DNA of 6,828 nucleotides from Pseudomonadota bacterium. GTDB lineage: Bacteria; Pseudomonadota; Alphaproteobacteria; Elsterales; Elsteraceae. Every line of letters starts with the position of its first letter. The first letter of the stretch is position 1. The stretch lies in assembly GCA_016195115.1 (NCBI GenBank), contig JACQAI010000074.1, forward strand, positions 1-6,828, in the 5' to 3' direction. The notes below the pieces were generated by a model. It worked only from the letters and a program-made list of their open reading frames with translations. It was not told the origin of the DNA and searched no databases. This document shows positions 1-5,236 of this stretch, piece by piece. A program made the position numbers and the translations under genes.

Positions 1-2
1 AG

Positions 3-1079
3 GTGGGGCTCGAGCCGCGGCTCGGCGCCGACCAGCTGGTGCGCCGTGCCGAGGAGGCCTTGCGCGATCACTCCGTCATGGTGCTGTCGGACTACGGCAA
101 GGGCGTGCTCGGCGCCGAAGACACCGTCGCGCTGATCGCCGCGGCGCGCGCCAGGGGCGCCCAAATCGTGATCGACCCCAAGGGCCGCGACTACGCGCGC
201 TACGCCGGCGCCAGCCTGCTGACGCCCAACCGTCGCGAGCTGCTGGAGGCGACCGGGCTGCCGACCGGCACGGACGACGAAGTGGTGGCCGCGGGTCGCG
301 CGCTGTTCGCGCGCTGCGCGATCGACGCGCTTCTGGTCACGCGCAGCGATGACGGCATGACGTTGATCGTGCGCGACGGCGCGGCCGTGCATCTGCCCGC
401 CGAGGCGCGCGAGGTGTTCGACGTCTCGGGCGCTGGCGACACGGTCATCGCGACCCTGGCGGCCGCGCTCGGCGCCGGCGTGGCGCTGCCCGAGGCCAGC
501 ATGCTGGCCAACGTCGCCGCCGGCATCGTGGTCGGCAAGGTCGGCACCGCCGTGATCCATGCGGCCGAGATCGTCACCGCGCTGCAGACCCAAGACCTGG
601 CCCAGGGCGAGAGCAAAGTCATGACCCTGCCGGCGGCGATGGAGCGGATTGCCGGTTGGCGCGTCCAGGGCCTCAAGATCGGCTTCACCAATGGCGTCTT
701 CGACCTGCTGCATCCCGGCCACGTGTCGCTGCTGGCGCAGGCGCGCGCGCAGTGCGACCGGCTGGTCGTCGGGCTCAACTCCGACGCCTCGGTCAAGCGG
801 CTCAAGGGGCCGGGGCGGCCGATCCAGGCCGAGACCGCGCGCGCCGTGGTGCTGGCCTCGCTCGCTCACGTCGACGCCGTGGTGATTTTTGCCGAGGACA
901 CCCCGATCGGCCTGATCGAGGCGGTCCGCCCCGACGTGCTGGTCAAGGGCGCCGACTACAAGCTCGCCGAGGTCGTCGGCGCCGAGGTCGTGCAGCGCTA
1001 TGGCGGCCGCGTCTACCTCGCCAAGCTTGCGGCCGGCCACTCGACCACCGACACCATCGCGCGCATGGGCGCAGGGTGA
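3..1079 (+). CDS. hldE: HldE (RfaE), bifunctional heptose-7-P kinase / heptose-1-P adenylyltransferase, 5' end missing
   Basis: HldE is a cytoplasmic enzyme of ADP-heptose synthesis for the LPS inner core. Its N-terminal ribokinase-type domain phosphorylates D-glycero-beta-D-manno-heptose 7-phosphate to the 1,7-bisphosphate. Its C-terminal nucleotidyltransferase domain adenylylates heptose 1-phosphate. About 358 codons are visible, against about 477 in E. coli HldE, so roughly the first 120 residues lie upstream. The GTG at position 3 is an internal codon and not a start. In visible numbering, the kinase part shows SDYGKGVL (29-36), DPKGRDY (58-64), TPNRRELLEATG (74-85) and the catalytic anion-hole motif DVSGAGDTV (140-148). 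After a linker (about 195-222) the transferase domain shows NGVFDLLHPGH (230-240, the HxGH nucleotide-binding signature), VGLNSD (256-261), VKRLKGPGRPI (264-274) and VLVKGADY (312-319). The C-terminus looks complete. The gene converges on the SGNH hydrolase gene, with a palindromic repeat between them that is followed by a T-rich tract. Confidence 0.95.
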   Translation: MGLEPRLGADQLVRRAEEALRDHSVMVLSDYGKGVLGAEDTVALIAAARARGAQIVIDPKGRDYARYAGASLLTPNRRELLEATGLPTGTDDEVVAAGRALFARCAIDALLVTRSDDGMTLIVRDGAAVHLPAEAREVFDVSGAGDTVIATLAAALGAGVALPEASMLANVAAGIVVGKVGTAVIHAAEIVTALQTQDLAQGESKVMTLPAAMERIAGWRVQGLKIGFTNGVFDLLHPGHVSLLAQARAQCDRLVVGLNSDASVKRLKGPGRPIQAETARAVVLASLAHVDAVVIFAEDTPIGLIEAVRPDVLVKGADYKLAEVVGAEVVQRYGGRVYLAKLAAGHSTTDTIARMGAG

Positions 1080-1136
1080 CGCGCGGCCGACGCGCCGCCG
1101 CCGCCCACGCCATACCCTCGATCGTCATCCGCGCGC

Positions 1137-1281
1137 CAGAGTGTGATCGGGTCAGATCGGATCATTCCCTCTTCCCGTCATCCCGGCGAAAGCCGGGATC
1201 CAGGAGACCAGATACCAACACCGGGCTCGTGATCCTGGATCCCGGCTTGCGCCGGGATGACGGTTTTGTTTTGCGATCGGG
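1137..1281. repeat. Composite palindromic repeat, copy 1 (REP/MITE-like)
   Basis: The core (1176-1262, 87 bases) has terminal inverted repeats of 30 bases, 1176-1205 against 1233-1262, with one mismatch (the right arm reads ttgc where ttcg is expected). Each arm also contains a small hairpin, tcccggc-gaaa-gccggga. A copy at 4362-4502 is nearly identical. Similarity between the copies extends past the core on both sides: both begin cagagtgtg 37-39 bases before the core and end in gatcggg about 12-20 bases after it. Spurious translation of the core gives the familiar false peptides SSRRKPGSR and VIPAKAGIQ that litter proteobacterial annotations. No transposase is encoded, so any movement would need one in trans. 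The form resembles the Neisseria dRS3 type of short palindrome (analogy only). Confidence 0.85.
1176..1272 (+). terminator. Probable terminator of hldE formed by the repeat hairpin
   Basis: The long inverted repeat, and in particular its right-hand small hairpin (cccggc...gccggg), is followed on the plus strand by ttttgtttt (1264-1272). This fits a Rho-independent terminator about 100-190 bases past the hldE stop. The T-tract is interrupted by a G. Because the hldE and hydrolase genes converge here, the palindrome could end transcription from both sides, but the minus-strand side has no clear T-tract. Function is inferred from structure alone. Confidence 0.45.
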
Positions 1282-1355
1282 TCGCCTTGAACGCATCGTG
1301 CTCGAGGCGCGACGATGACGGTTGGTTTTGGTGAAGCGGGGTGCCTCGCTCCTGG

Positions 1356-2699
1356 CTACCGCCGCGCCGCCGGCGCGGGTTTGCCGACCAGCAGCTCCAA
1401 GTCGATCGACAGGCCCATGGCGAGGTAGCCGGCGCGGTTGGGGTGCAGCTTGTCGCCGGGGTTGCCGATCGTGCTGTCGGGCACGAACTCGGGCCGCAGC
1501 TCGCCGGTCGCCGGGTCGCGCGTGACGCGATCGAAGTCGGCGACGCCGTCGAACAGGCCGCCGTTGCGGATGAAGGCGTTGAGCGCCTGACGTTTGGTCT
1601 CCTGATCGGCGAAGCCATGGTTGGGGCTGCTGCTGCCGAGCGCCGAGGTCACGGTGGCACCGATCACGCGGACGCCGGGAAGCCGCGCGCGCAGGCGCGC
1701 GACGCCGTCTCGATAGCCGACGATCACGGCTTCGGCCGTGGCGTTGCCGGCGCGGCCGAGATCGTTGATGCCCTCGAGCCAGATCACCGCCGTCACGCCG
1801 GACAGGCCGAGCACGTCGCGCTCGAGGCGCTGCACCGCCGCCGGGCCGCCCGGTATTGGGTTCTGCGGCGCGTAGTCGGCCGGCCCGATCACGCGGTTGC
1901 CGCCGATGCCGGCATTGACCACGACGACCGTGTCGCCGTGGGTTGCGTGCAGCCGGCGCGACAGCACGTCGGGCCAGCGGTCGTCGCCGTTCAAGGTCGA
2001 GGCGGTGCCGTCGGTGATCGAGTCGCCGAACGCGACGACGACGCGGGTGTCGGCCGGCGCCATGACGTCGAGCGCGTCGAGGAAGTACCAGGACGCCGTG
2101 CTGTAGGGGAAGCGGCTCTCGTCCTCGGCGGCGCCGACCGCGCCGGTGCCCGGCGCGGTGACGTACGAGCTGGTCAGCGCCTTGGCGTGCCAGGTCATCG
2201 GGCCGCTGTCGCCGGCGACGTGGAAGCTGACCGCGAGCTTGCGTCCGGCCAGCGTGGCCGTGCCGCTGGCCGCGACCGGCAGGGTCACGGCATCGCTCCA
2301 CACCGATTCACCGGGCGGCACCGTGACGCTCGGCTTGCCGGCGAACGCGACCGGGCGGTTGGTGCCGGGCAGCAGCGCCGCGCCGCTCAGCTGGACGCCG
2401 ACATGGATGCCGTCGAAGCTCACCGGCCGGGTGCCGAGCGCGTTCGAGAAGCGCAGCCGCAGCTGCTTGCCCCACAGGTCGGGGCGCACGATCAGGCGGA
2501 AGGTCTGGTCGCGCGCGCCGATCGCGGGGTCGGGAAAGACCAGGCGCAGGTCGGGTTGGGCCGACGGATTGCCGATCGGGTAGGGGCCCTGGACGGAACC
2601 CGCCCAGCTGGTCACCCATTTCCGCGCGGGTTGGGCCGATGGGGTCACGGGCATGGCGGTCAGGATGGCGAGCGTGAGCGCGGCGGCAAGGGGGCGCAT
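1356..2699 (-). CDS. Exported SGNH/GDSL-family esterase/lipase-like hydrolase
   Basis: The protein has 447 residues. The ATG at 2699 is chosen over upstream in-frame starts because GGAGGA (2712-2707) sits 7 bases before it and a clean signal peptide follows: MRPLAAALTLAILTAMPVTPSA, then a likely cut near residues 22-24. Residues about 27-215 form a beta-rich N-terminal domain with WVTSWAGSVQGP and LRLRFSNALGTRPV. The SGNH catalytic domain follows, with block I FGDSITDG (224-231, nucleophile Ser227), block II NAGIGGNR (262-269, oxyanion Gly266 or Gly267), block III EGINDLG (309-315, Asn312) and block V DKLHPNRAGY (416-425, Asp416 and His419 completing the triad). This layout (N-terminal beta domain, then SGNH) is that of the XynE-like subgroup of carbohydrate esterases and related hydrolases. 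The substrate cannot be read from the sequence; a polysaccharide acyl ester or a lipid ester is plausible. It acts in the periplasm or outside the cell. It converges with hldE and diverges from the 11-mer-repeat protein. Confidence 0.9.
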   Translation of the reverse strand: MRPLAAALTLAILTAMPVTPSAQPARKWVTSWAGSVQGPYPIGNPSAQPDLRLVFPDPAIGARDQTFRLIVRPDLWGKQLRLRFSNALGTRPVSFDGIHVGVQLSGAALLPGTNRPVAFAGKPSVTVPPGESVWSDAVTLPVAASGTATLAGRKLAVSFHVAGDSGPMTWHAKALTSSYVTAPGTGAVGAAEDESRFPYSTASWYFLDALDVMAPADTRVVVAFGDSITDGTASTLNGDDRWPDVLSRRLHATHGDTVVVVNAGIGGNRVIGPADYAPQNPIPGGPAAVQRLERDVLGLSGVTAVIWLEGINDLGRAGNATAEAVIVGYRDGVARLRARLPGVRVIGATVTSALGSSSPNHGFADQETKRQALNAFIRNGGLFDGVADFDRVTRDPATGELRPEFVPDSTIGNPGDKLHPNRAGYLAMGLSIDLELLVGKPAPAARR

Positions 2700-2761
2700 C
2701 GGCGGTGTCCTCCGGCGAGCCCGGCGGCCCGCGATCATGCCCGCGCGGCGACCGCGAGGGC

Positions 2762-2783
2762 AACCGGAGCCGGTGCGCCGGTT
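2762..2783. promoter_or_regulatory. Nested CCGG palindromes in a divergent promoter region
   Basis: The 134-base gap between the divergent genes starting at 2699 (minus) and 2834 (plus) holds aaccgg-ag-ccggt-gcg-ccggtt. This is an outer inverted repeat (2762-2767 with 2778-2783), with a second perfect one (accgg-ag-ccggt, 2763-2774) inside it. An AT-rich patch, gttatagata (2789-2798), lies next to it and could provide a -10 in either direction, but no matching -35 hexamer is evident. It could be an operator shared by the two genes or a chance feature of GC-rich DNA. Confidence 0.25.
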
Positions 2784-2833
2784 CAAGCGTTATAGATAGC
2801 CCGTGCGGGATAGCGGGCCGATGGAGGACGGAG

Positions 2834-3172
2834 ATGACGGGTTCGAGGCGCGGCGCGGTCGTGATCGCGATGGTGGTCGCCCTGGCGGCGGCGGGCAGCC
2901 GGGCCGCGGATGTCGGCGAATCGATCAAGCAAGGCGCCCAGGACACCGGCGCCGCCATCGAGCGCACCGCCAAGGAGGTCGGCGCCGCGGTGCAGGAGCG
3001 CGCCGAGCCGGCCGGCCAGGCGATCAAGCAGGGCGCGCAGCAGACCGGCGCAGCGATCGAGCAGGGTGCCCACGATACCGGCAACTGGCTCGACCGCAGC
3101 ACCAAGGGCTTCCGCGACGGCGCCGAGAGCTTCTTCAAGAAGGTCGGCAGCCTGTTCTCCGGCGACAAGTAG
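2834..3172 (+). CDS. Small exported protein with five 11-residue amphipathic repeats
   Basis: The protein has 112 residues. The ATG at 2834 is preceded by GGAGG (2823-2827) at 6 bases and is followed by a signal peptide or membrane anchor: a basic MTGSRR, then hydrophobic residues 8-21, then GSRAA as a likely cleavage site near residue 25. Residues 31-85 are five uninterrupted 11-mers: IKQGAQDTGAA, IERTAKEVGAA, VQERAEPAGQA, IKQGAQQTGAA and IEQGAHDTGNW. Each has an aliphatic residue at position 1, charged or amide residues at 2-4 and small residues at 8-11, the pattern of 11/3 amphipathic helices seen in group 3 LEA-like proteins and in lipid-binding helices. The tail (86-112) is basic with aromatics, FRDGAESFFKKVGSLF. 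I know of no named family. A periplasmic or surface stress, lipid-binding or envelope-stabilising role is inference. The gene diverges from the SGNH hydrolase and lies 109 bases before the LLM oxidoreductase. Confidence 0.8.
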   Translation: MTGSRRGAVVIAMVVALAAAGSRAADVGESIKQGAQDTGAAIERTAKEVGAAVQERAEPAGQAIKQGAQQTGAAIEQGAHDTGNWLDRSTKGFRDGAESFFKKVGSLFSGDK

Positions 3173-3211
3173 GGCGCGGCGCGGCAGGGGGCACCGCCCC
3201 CGCGAGCGCCC
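3172..3211 (+). terminator. GC-rich hairpin after the 11-mer-repeat gene
   Basis: An inner stem gggggc-acc-gccccc (3187-3201) is enclosed by outer arms gggcgc (3172-3177) and gcgccc (3206-3211). It begins at the stop codon. No T-tract follows, so at best it is a pause site, an RNA 3'-end stabiliser or a weak terminator between this gene and the LLM gene. Confidence 0.3.
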
Positions 3212-3281
3212 CGGGAAAAGCCCCATCGCTTGACCGGACCCGATCGCGCGGTCACCATCGAGGTGGTCTGAGAGCGAGCCC

Positions 3282-4331
3282 ATGCATTTCGGGGTTTTCG
3301 TCGAGGAGAAGCGACACGGCACGACCGACGAAGCGTCGGCGTTCCGCGACATCTTCGAGCTGGCCGACAAGGCCGACGCCTGGGGCGCCGACTGCGTCTG
3401 GCTCGGCGAGATCCATTTCACGCCGACCCGCTCGGTGATCTCGGCGTCGCTGCAGGTCGCCACCGCGATCGCCAGCCGCACCAAGCGCGTGCGCGTCGGC
3501 TCCGCCGTCAAGGTGCTGCCGCTCGATCATCCGCTGCGCATCGCCGAGGAGGTCGCGACGGTCGACCAGCTCAGCCTCGGGCGCTTCGAGTTCGGCGTCG
3601 GGCGCAGCGGCGTCGCGGCCTCGTACGACACCTACGGCGTGCCCTACGGCGAGAGCCAGGCGCGCTTCCTCGAGGCGCTCGACATCATCCGCCAGGCCTG
3701 GCGTGGCGAGCCGTTCGGCTACGAGGGCAAGTTCTACAGCTTCAAGCGCGCGCTGGTCGCGCCGCGGCCGTATCAGCAGCCGTACCCGCCGATGCGCATG
3801 GCGGTGACCAGCGGCGAGACGTTTCCGGCGGCTGGAAAGATGGGGCTCCAGGTGTTCGTCGGGCTGCGCCTCGCCGAGGTCTCGGAGCTCGCCGCGCAGC
3901 TGGCGAGCTATCGGGCGGCATGGCGGGAGGCCGGCCACGCCGGAAATCCCAGCGCCTACATCCGCATCCCGGTCTACGTCTCGACCACCGCGCAGGGCGC
4001 CGCCGAGGAGCCGCGCGAGAGCCTGACGTACTTCATGGAGCGCCAATCCGGTCTCGCGCTTGCCGGTGCCGGCCGCGCCGGCACCAACGAGCCGGAGCTG
4101 CGGCGCGCCCAGGCCCAGCGCATGGCCAGCCTGTCCTACGACGAGATCCTGGCGAAGAAGATCATCGCCGGCACGCCCGACGTCGTGATCCAGCGCCTCA
4201 AGGAGATCCGCGACGCGCTCGAGCTCGACGGCATCATCGCCGAGCTCAATCCCGGCGGCCGCATCCCGGCCGCGCTCGAGATGCGCAGCTTCGAGCTGCT
4301 CTGCCGCGAGGTCATGCCGGCGCTGAAGTAG
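3282..4331 (+). CDS. LLM-class (luciferase-like) flavin-dependent oxidoreductase
   Basis: The protein has 349 residues, a normal full length for the bacterial luciferase-like monooxygenase superfamily. These are cytosolic TIM-barrel enzymes that use reduced FMN (or F420 in some branches) to oxygenate or reduce small organic substrates. Visible features are the first strand MHFGVFVEEKR (1-11), the barrel segment WGADCVWLGEIHF (34-46), a region of FMN-site type around residues 70-80 (VRVGSAVKVLP), the signature DHPLRIAEEVATVDQLSLGR (82-101) with FGVGRSG (104-110) after it, and the C-terminal helix motif GTPDVVIQRLKEIRD (297-311). The ATG at 3282 starts directly at the conserved first strand. 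The ribosome site is weak (gagagcgag, 3270-3278). The substrate cannot be assigned. The gene appears monocistronic and its 3' end faces the ArsR-like gene across repeat copy 2. Confidence 0.92.
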   Translation: MHFGVFVEEKRHGTTDEASAFRDIFELADKADAWGADCVWLGEIHFTPTRSVISASLQVATAIASRTKRVRVGSAVKVLPLDHPLRIAEEVATVDQLSLGRFEFGVGRSGVAASYDTYGVPYGESQARFLEALDIIRQAWRGEPFGYEGKFYSFKRALVAPRPYQQPYPPMRMAVTSGETFPAAGKMGLQVFVGLRLAEVSELAAQLASYRAAWREAGHAGNPSAYIRIPVYVSTTAQGAAEEPRESLTYFMERQSGLALAGAGRAGTNEPELRRAQAQRMASLSYDEILAKKIIAGTPDVVIQRLKEIRDALELDGIIAELNPGGRIPAALEMRSFELLCREVMPALK

Positions 4332-4361
4332 CGCCACGCTGTCCCACCGCGTTCCCTGCGT

Positions 4362-4502
4362 CAGAGTGTGGAGCAAGGGATTGAATCCCTCACTCTCCCG
4401 TCATCCCGGCGAAAGCCGGGATCCAGAGGACCAGATACCGACACCGGGCTCGTGATCCTGGATCCCGGCTTTCGCCGGGATGACGGTCTTGGTTTGATCG
4501 GG
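4362..4502. repeat. Composite palindromic repeat, copy 2
   Basis: The core (4399-4485, 87 bases) has perfect 28-base inverted repeats: 4399-4426 pairs with 4458-4485 without mismatch. Upstream, in the same repeat unit, is a second nested hairpin: outer arms agagtg (4363-4368) and cactct (4391-4396), inner arms agggatt (4376-4382) and aatccct (4384-4390) around a single central base. Copy 1 keeps the same flanking words but its upstream hairpin has decayed. The two cores differ at only a few positions, including ccagga/ccagag just inside the left arm and ttgc/ttcg in the right arm. Both copies lie between convergent gene ends, here 30 bases after the LLM stop codon and 27 bases before the ArsR-like stop codon. 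Confidence 0.85.
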
Positions 4503-4528
4503 CGTTCTAAATCGGCGTCGGCCTCGGT

Positions 4529-4774
4529 CTACACCTTGGCCAGGATGGTCCGCTTGAGCGCGCGGATGCGCGCCTCGTCGCGCTTGTAGAACGTCCACTG
4601 CTTGATGCGCTTGGTGATTCCGAGCTTGGCCGCGATCAGCACGCCGCACACGCCATCCTTGACCAGGTCGCCGTCGACCTGGGGCGGAAAGTGCGCGCGC
4701 GGCCGCTTCAGCCAGTCCAGGATCTGGAGCCGCCGTTCGTTGGCCAGCGCCCGCATCGCCACAGCCATCGACAT
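4529..4774 (-). CDS. ArsR-family winged-helix regulator lacking its recognition helix (internal deletion)
   Basis: The protein has 81 residues; close relatives as I recall them are about 100-105. The N-terminal half is typical ArsR/SmtB: MSMAVAMRALANERRLQILD (1-20), WLKRPRAHFPPQVDGDL (21-37), then a Cys-containing GVCGVLIAAKLGIT (41-54) that leads into the helix-turn-helix. In normal members KLGIT is followed by roughly QPT(L/V)SxHLxxLxxAGLVRA, the recognition helix and start of the wing, and then KRIKQWTFYKRDE. Here KLGIT (50-54) is joined directly to KRIKQWTFYKRDE (55-67), so about 19 residues are missing in frame, at about 4612/4613. The dimer and wing ends survive but the DNA-reading helix is gone. 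Hence the protein probably does not bind DNA as its relatives do, unless the deletion is an assembly error. It diverges from a PLP-enzyme start, and the shared spacer holds a promoter and tandem repeat. The comparison with relatives is from memory. Confidence 0.75.
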   Translation of the reverse strand: MSMAVAMRALANERRLQILDWLKRPRAHFPPQVDGDLVKDGVCGVLIAAKLGITKRIKQWTFYKRDEARIRALKRTILAKV

Positions 4775-4808
4775 ATTGCCAATTTGCCAAGTCCCGAATT
4801 AATGTCAA
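4775..4808 (-). promoter_or_regulatory. Promoter and tandem 8-base operator-like repeat of the ArsR-like gene
   Basis: Read on the minus strand, a perfect TTGACA (-35; 4808-4803) is followed after 17 bases by a poor -10 AAATTG (4785-4780). The start point would fall almost on the ATG (4774), implying a very short or absent leader. The -10 region is covered by a direct repeat, TTGGCAAA then TTGGCAAT (4790-4775), immediately before the start codon. ArsR-type repressors commonly bind sites overlapping their own promoter, so this is a candidate autoregulatory site that might also affect the divergent gene at 4832. Not palindromic as ArsR sites usually are. Confidence 0.45.
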
Positions 4809-4831
4809 GTTCGGACAGTGTTGGAGGGACC

Positions 4832-4921
4832 ATGGCCGACATCGGGATCGATCGCGACCGCATCGCTGCGACCGAGCGCGTGATCCGGCCGTACATCCGG
4901 CGTACCCCGGCGGTCGAGTTC
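4832..4921 (+). pseudogene. 5' fragment of a threonine-dehydratase-like PLP enzyme gene
   Basis: GGAGGG (4823-4828) precedes the ATG at 4832. The first 30 residues, MADIGIDRDRIAATERVIRP followed by YIRRTPAVEF, match the N-terminus of fold-type II PLP enzymes (threonine/serine dehydratase and serine racemase family), where the segment I-x-A-x(n)-I-x(2)-Y/H-I-R-R-T-P precedes the cofactor-binding SxKxR motif. Nothing after residue 30 resembles the family: no SxKxR lysine motif and no glycine-rich PLP-phosphate loop. A normal member has about 320 residues. The frame stays open to 5503, but that translation is nonsense running antisense to other genes. The gene is cut at the 4898-4921 joint. Family assignment from 30 residues is tentative. 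Confidence 0.55.
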
Positions 4922-4990
4922 GGCAAACAGCGGCCGGAACCAGTCGGGGTGCTCGTGATAGATGGCGATCGGTCTTTCTGGGGCGCTCAT
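4898..4990 (-). pseudogene. 5' fragment of a leftward gene, possibly ATP-grasp (RimK-like)
   Basis: A strong AGGAGG (5003-4998) lies 7 bases before the ATG at 4990. The first 31 residues, MSAPERPIAIYHEHPDWFRP followed by LFAELDRRGTP, look like the first beta-strand and helix of an alpha/beta N-terminal domain. To my memory they resemble the pre-ATP-grasp region of RimK/glutathione-synthase-like ligases. Similarity ends at residue 31; the frame then runs antisense into the PLP-enzyme fragment and stops at 4805 without family features. I am sure that a translated gene starts here, but not of the family. It is the structural gene downstream of the cysteine-rich leader and terminator at 5020-5197. 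Confidence 0.5.
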
Positions 4991-5019
4991 TTTGAATCCT
5001 CCTGGGTGTTCGGCCGGGG

Positions 5020-5054
5020 AAAACAAAAAGGCCGTTCGCGGTTGGCGAACGGCC
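5020..5054 (-). terminator. Strong intrinsic terminator (attenuator candidate)
   Basis: On the minus strand a perfect 10-base-pair stem, ggccgttcgc/gcgaacggcc (5054-5045 with 5039-5030, 5-base loop), runs directly into TTTTTGTTTT (5029-5020). It lies after the cysteine-rich ORF (stop at 5086-5084) and 17 bases before the AGGAGG of the downstream gene. It could simply end the small ORF's transcript, or act as the terminator of an attenuation system that controls the downstream gene. Confidence 0.85.
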
Positions 5055-5066
5055 CCGGGAATCTTT

Positions 5067-5096
5067 CTATCTGGGAACCTACATCAGGTCAGATAG
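5067..5096 (-). promoter_or_regulatory. Leader hairpin containing the stop codon of the cysteine-rich ORF
   Basis: Minus-strand RNA would fold as ctatctg (5096-5090) pairing with cagatag (5073-5067), continued by acct (5089-5086) with agg t (5080-5077) around a five-base loop gatgt, with a three-base bulge. The TGA stop of the small ORF (5086-5084) is at the edge of the loop, so a ribosome finishing or stalling on the ORF would open this hairpin. It precedes the terminator by 12 bases. I did not find a strong alternative (antiterminator) pairing by eye. Confidence 0.5.
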
Positions 5097-5197
5097 CCTC
5101 CCCGCCCGCTCGCCGGGCTCATACACATACACATGGCCGTACACAGGCAGGCCTCGGCGCAGGGGCAAGCGGTTCCGCAGTGGAGGTGCGAATTCAT
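5084..5197 (-). CDS. 37-residue cysteine-rich peptide, probable leader peptide
   Basis: ATG at 5197, TGA at 5086-5084. The core is HCGTACPCAEACLCTAMCMC, with seven cysteines at residues 7, 11, 13, 17, 19, 23 and 25 in the pattern C-x3-C-x-C-x3-C-x-C-x3-C-x-C, followed by a Gly/Arg-rich tail ending GRGGYLT. There is no Shine-Dalgarno sequence. Instead a promoter 11 bases upstream predicts transcription starting at or 1 base before the ATG, i.e. leaderless translation. The hairpin, terminator and RBS of the next gene follow in order. Known parallels are the leaderless polycysteine upstream ORFs of mycobacteria that attenuate transcription according to cysteine supply, and Cys-containing upstream ORFs that respond to copper. 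A free-standing metal-binding peptide is an alternative. Not a family I recognise; coding status rests on the regular Cys pattern and the context. Confidence 0.55.
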   Translation of the reverse strand: MNSHLHCGTACPCAEACLCTAMCMCMSPASGRGGYLT

Positions 5198-5207
5198 CGA
5201 AGGTGGA

Positions 5208-5236
5208 AAAGTATCATCTTGGTCCGGCGTTGTCAA
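5208..5236 (-). promoter_or_regulatory. Sigma70-like promoter of the cysteine-rich leader ORF
   Basis: On the minus strand, TTGACA (5236-5231, perfect -35), a 17-base spacer and TACTTT (5213-5208, -10) place transcription initiation at about 5201-5197, on or immediately before the ATG at 5197. The -35 overlaps the last eight codons of the membrane-protein gene upstream, whose 3' end may itself be the edge of a foreign segment. Confidence 0.6.

Noticed and set aside
3..5. GTG at position 3 as the start of hldE
   Set aside because: The ribokinase domain is missing its first 120 or so residues, so this codon is internal and the gene begins before the window.
1176..1262. CRISPR or insertion-sequence interpretation of the palindromic repeats
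   Set aside because: There are only two copies more than 3 kb apart, with no regular spacers and no transposase; a non-autonomous palindromic repeat fits better.
1162..2301. Minus-strand ORF in another frame through the hydrolase gene and repeat copy 1
   Set aside because: Arg-rich low-complexity translation that ends in the repeat-derived false peptide RRKPGSR; not a gene.
1341..2795. Long plus-strand ORF (484 codons) covering the whole SGNH hydrolase gene
   Set aside because: Its translation is Arg/Ala/Gly/Val-rich without domains. It is the antisense shadow of a high-GC gene whose minus-strand product carries all four SGNH blocks.
3252..4376. Minus-strand ORF (374 codons) antisense to the LLM oxidoreductase
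   Set aside because: Shadow of the real gene; no RBS and no recognisable domain, whereas the plus strand shows clear LLM motifs.
4368..4589. Short plus-strand ORF through repeat copy 2
   Set aside because: It encodes the common spurious SSRRKPGSR/VILDPGFRRDDG translation of the palindromic repeat.
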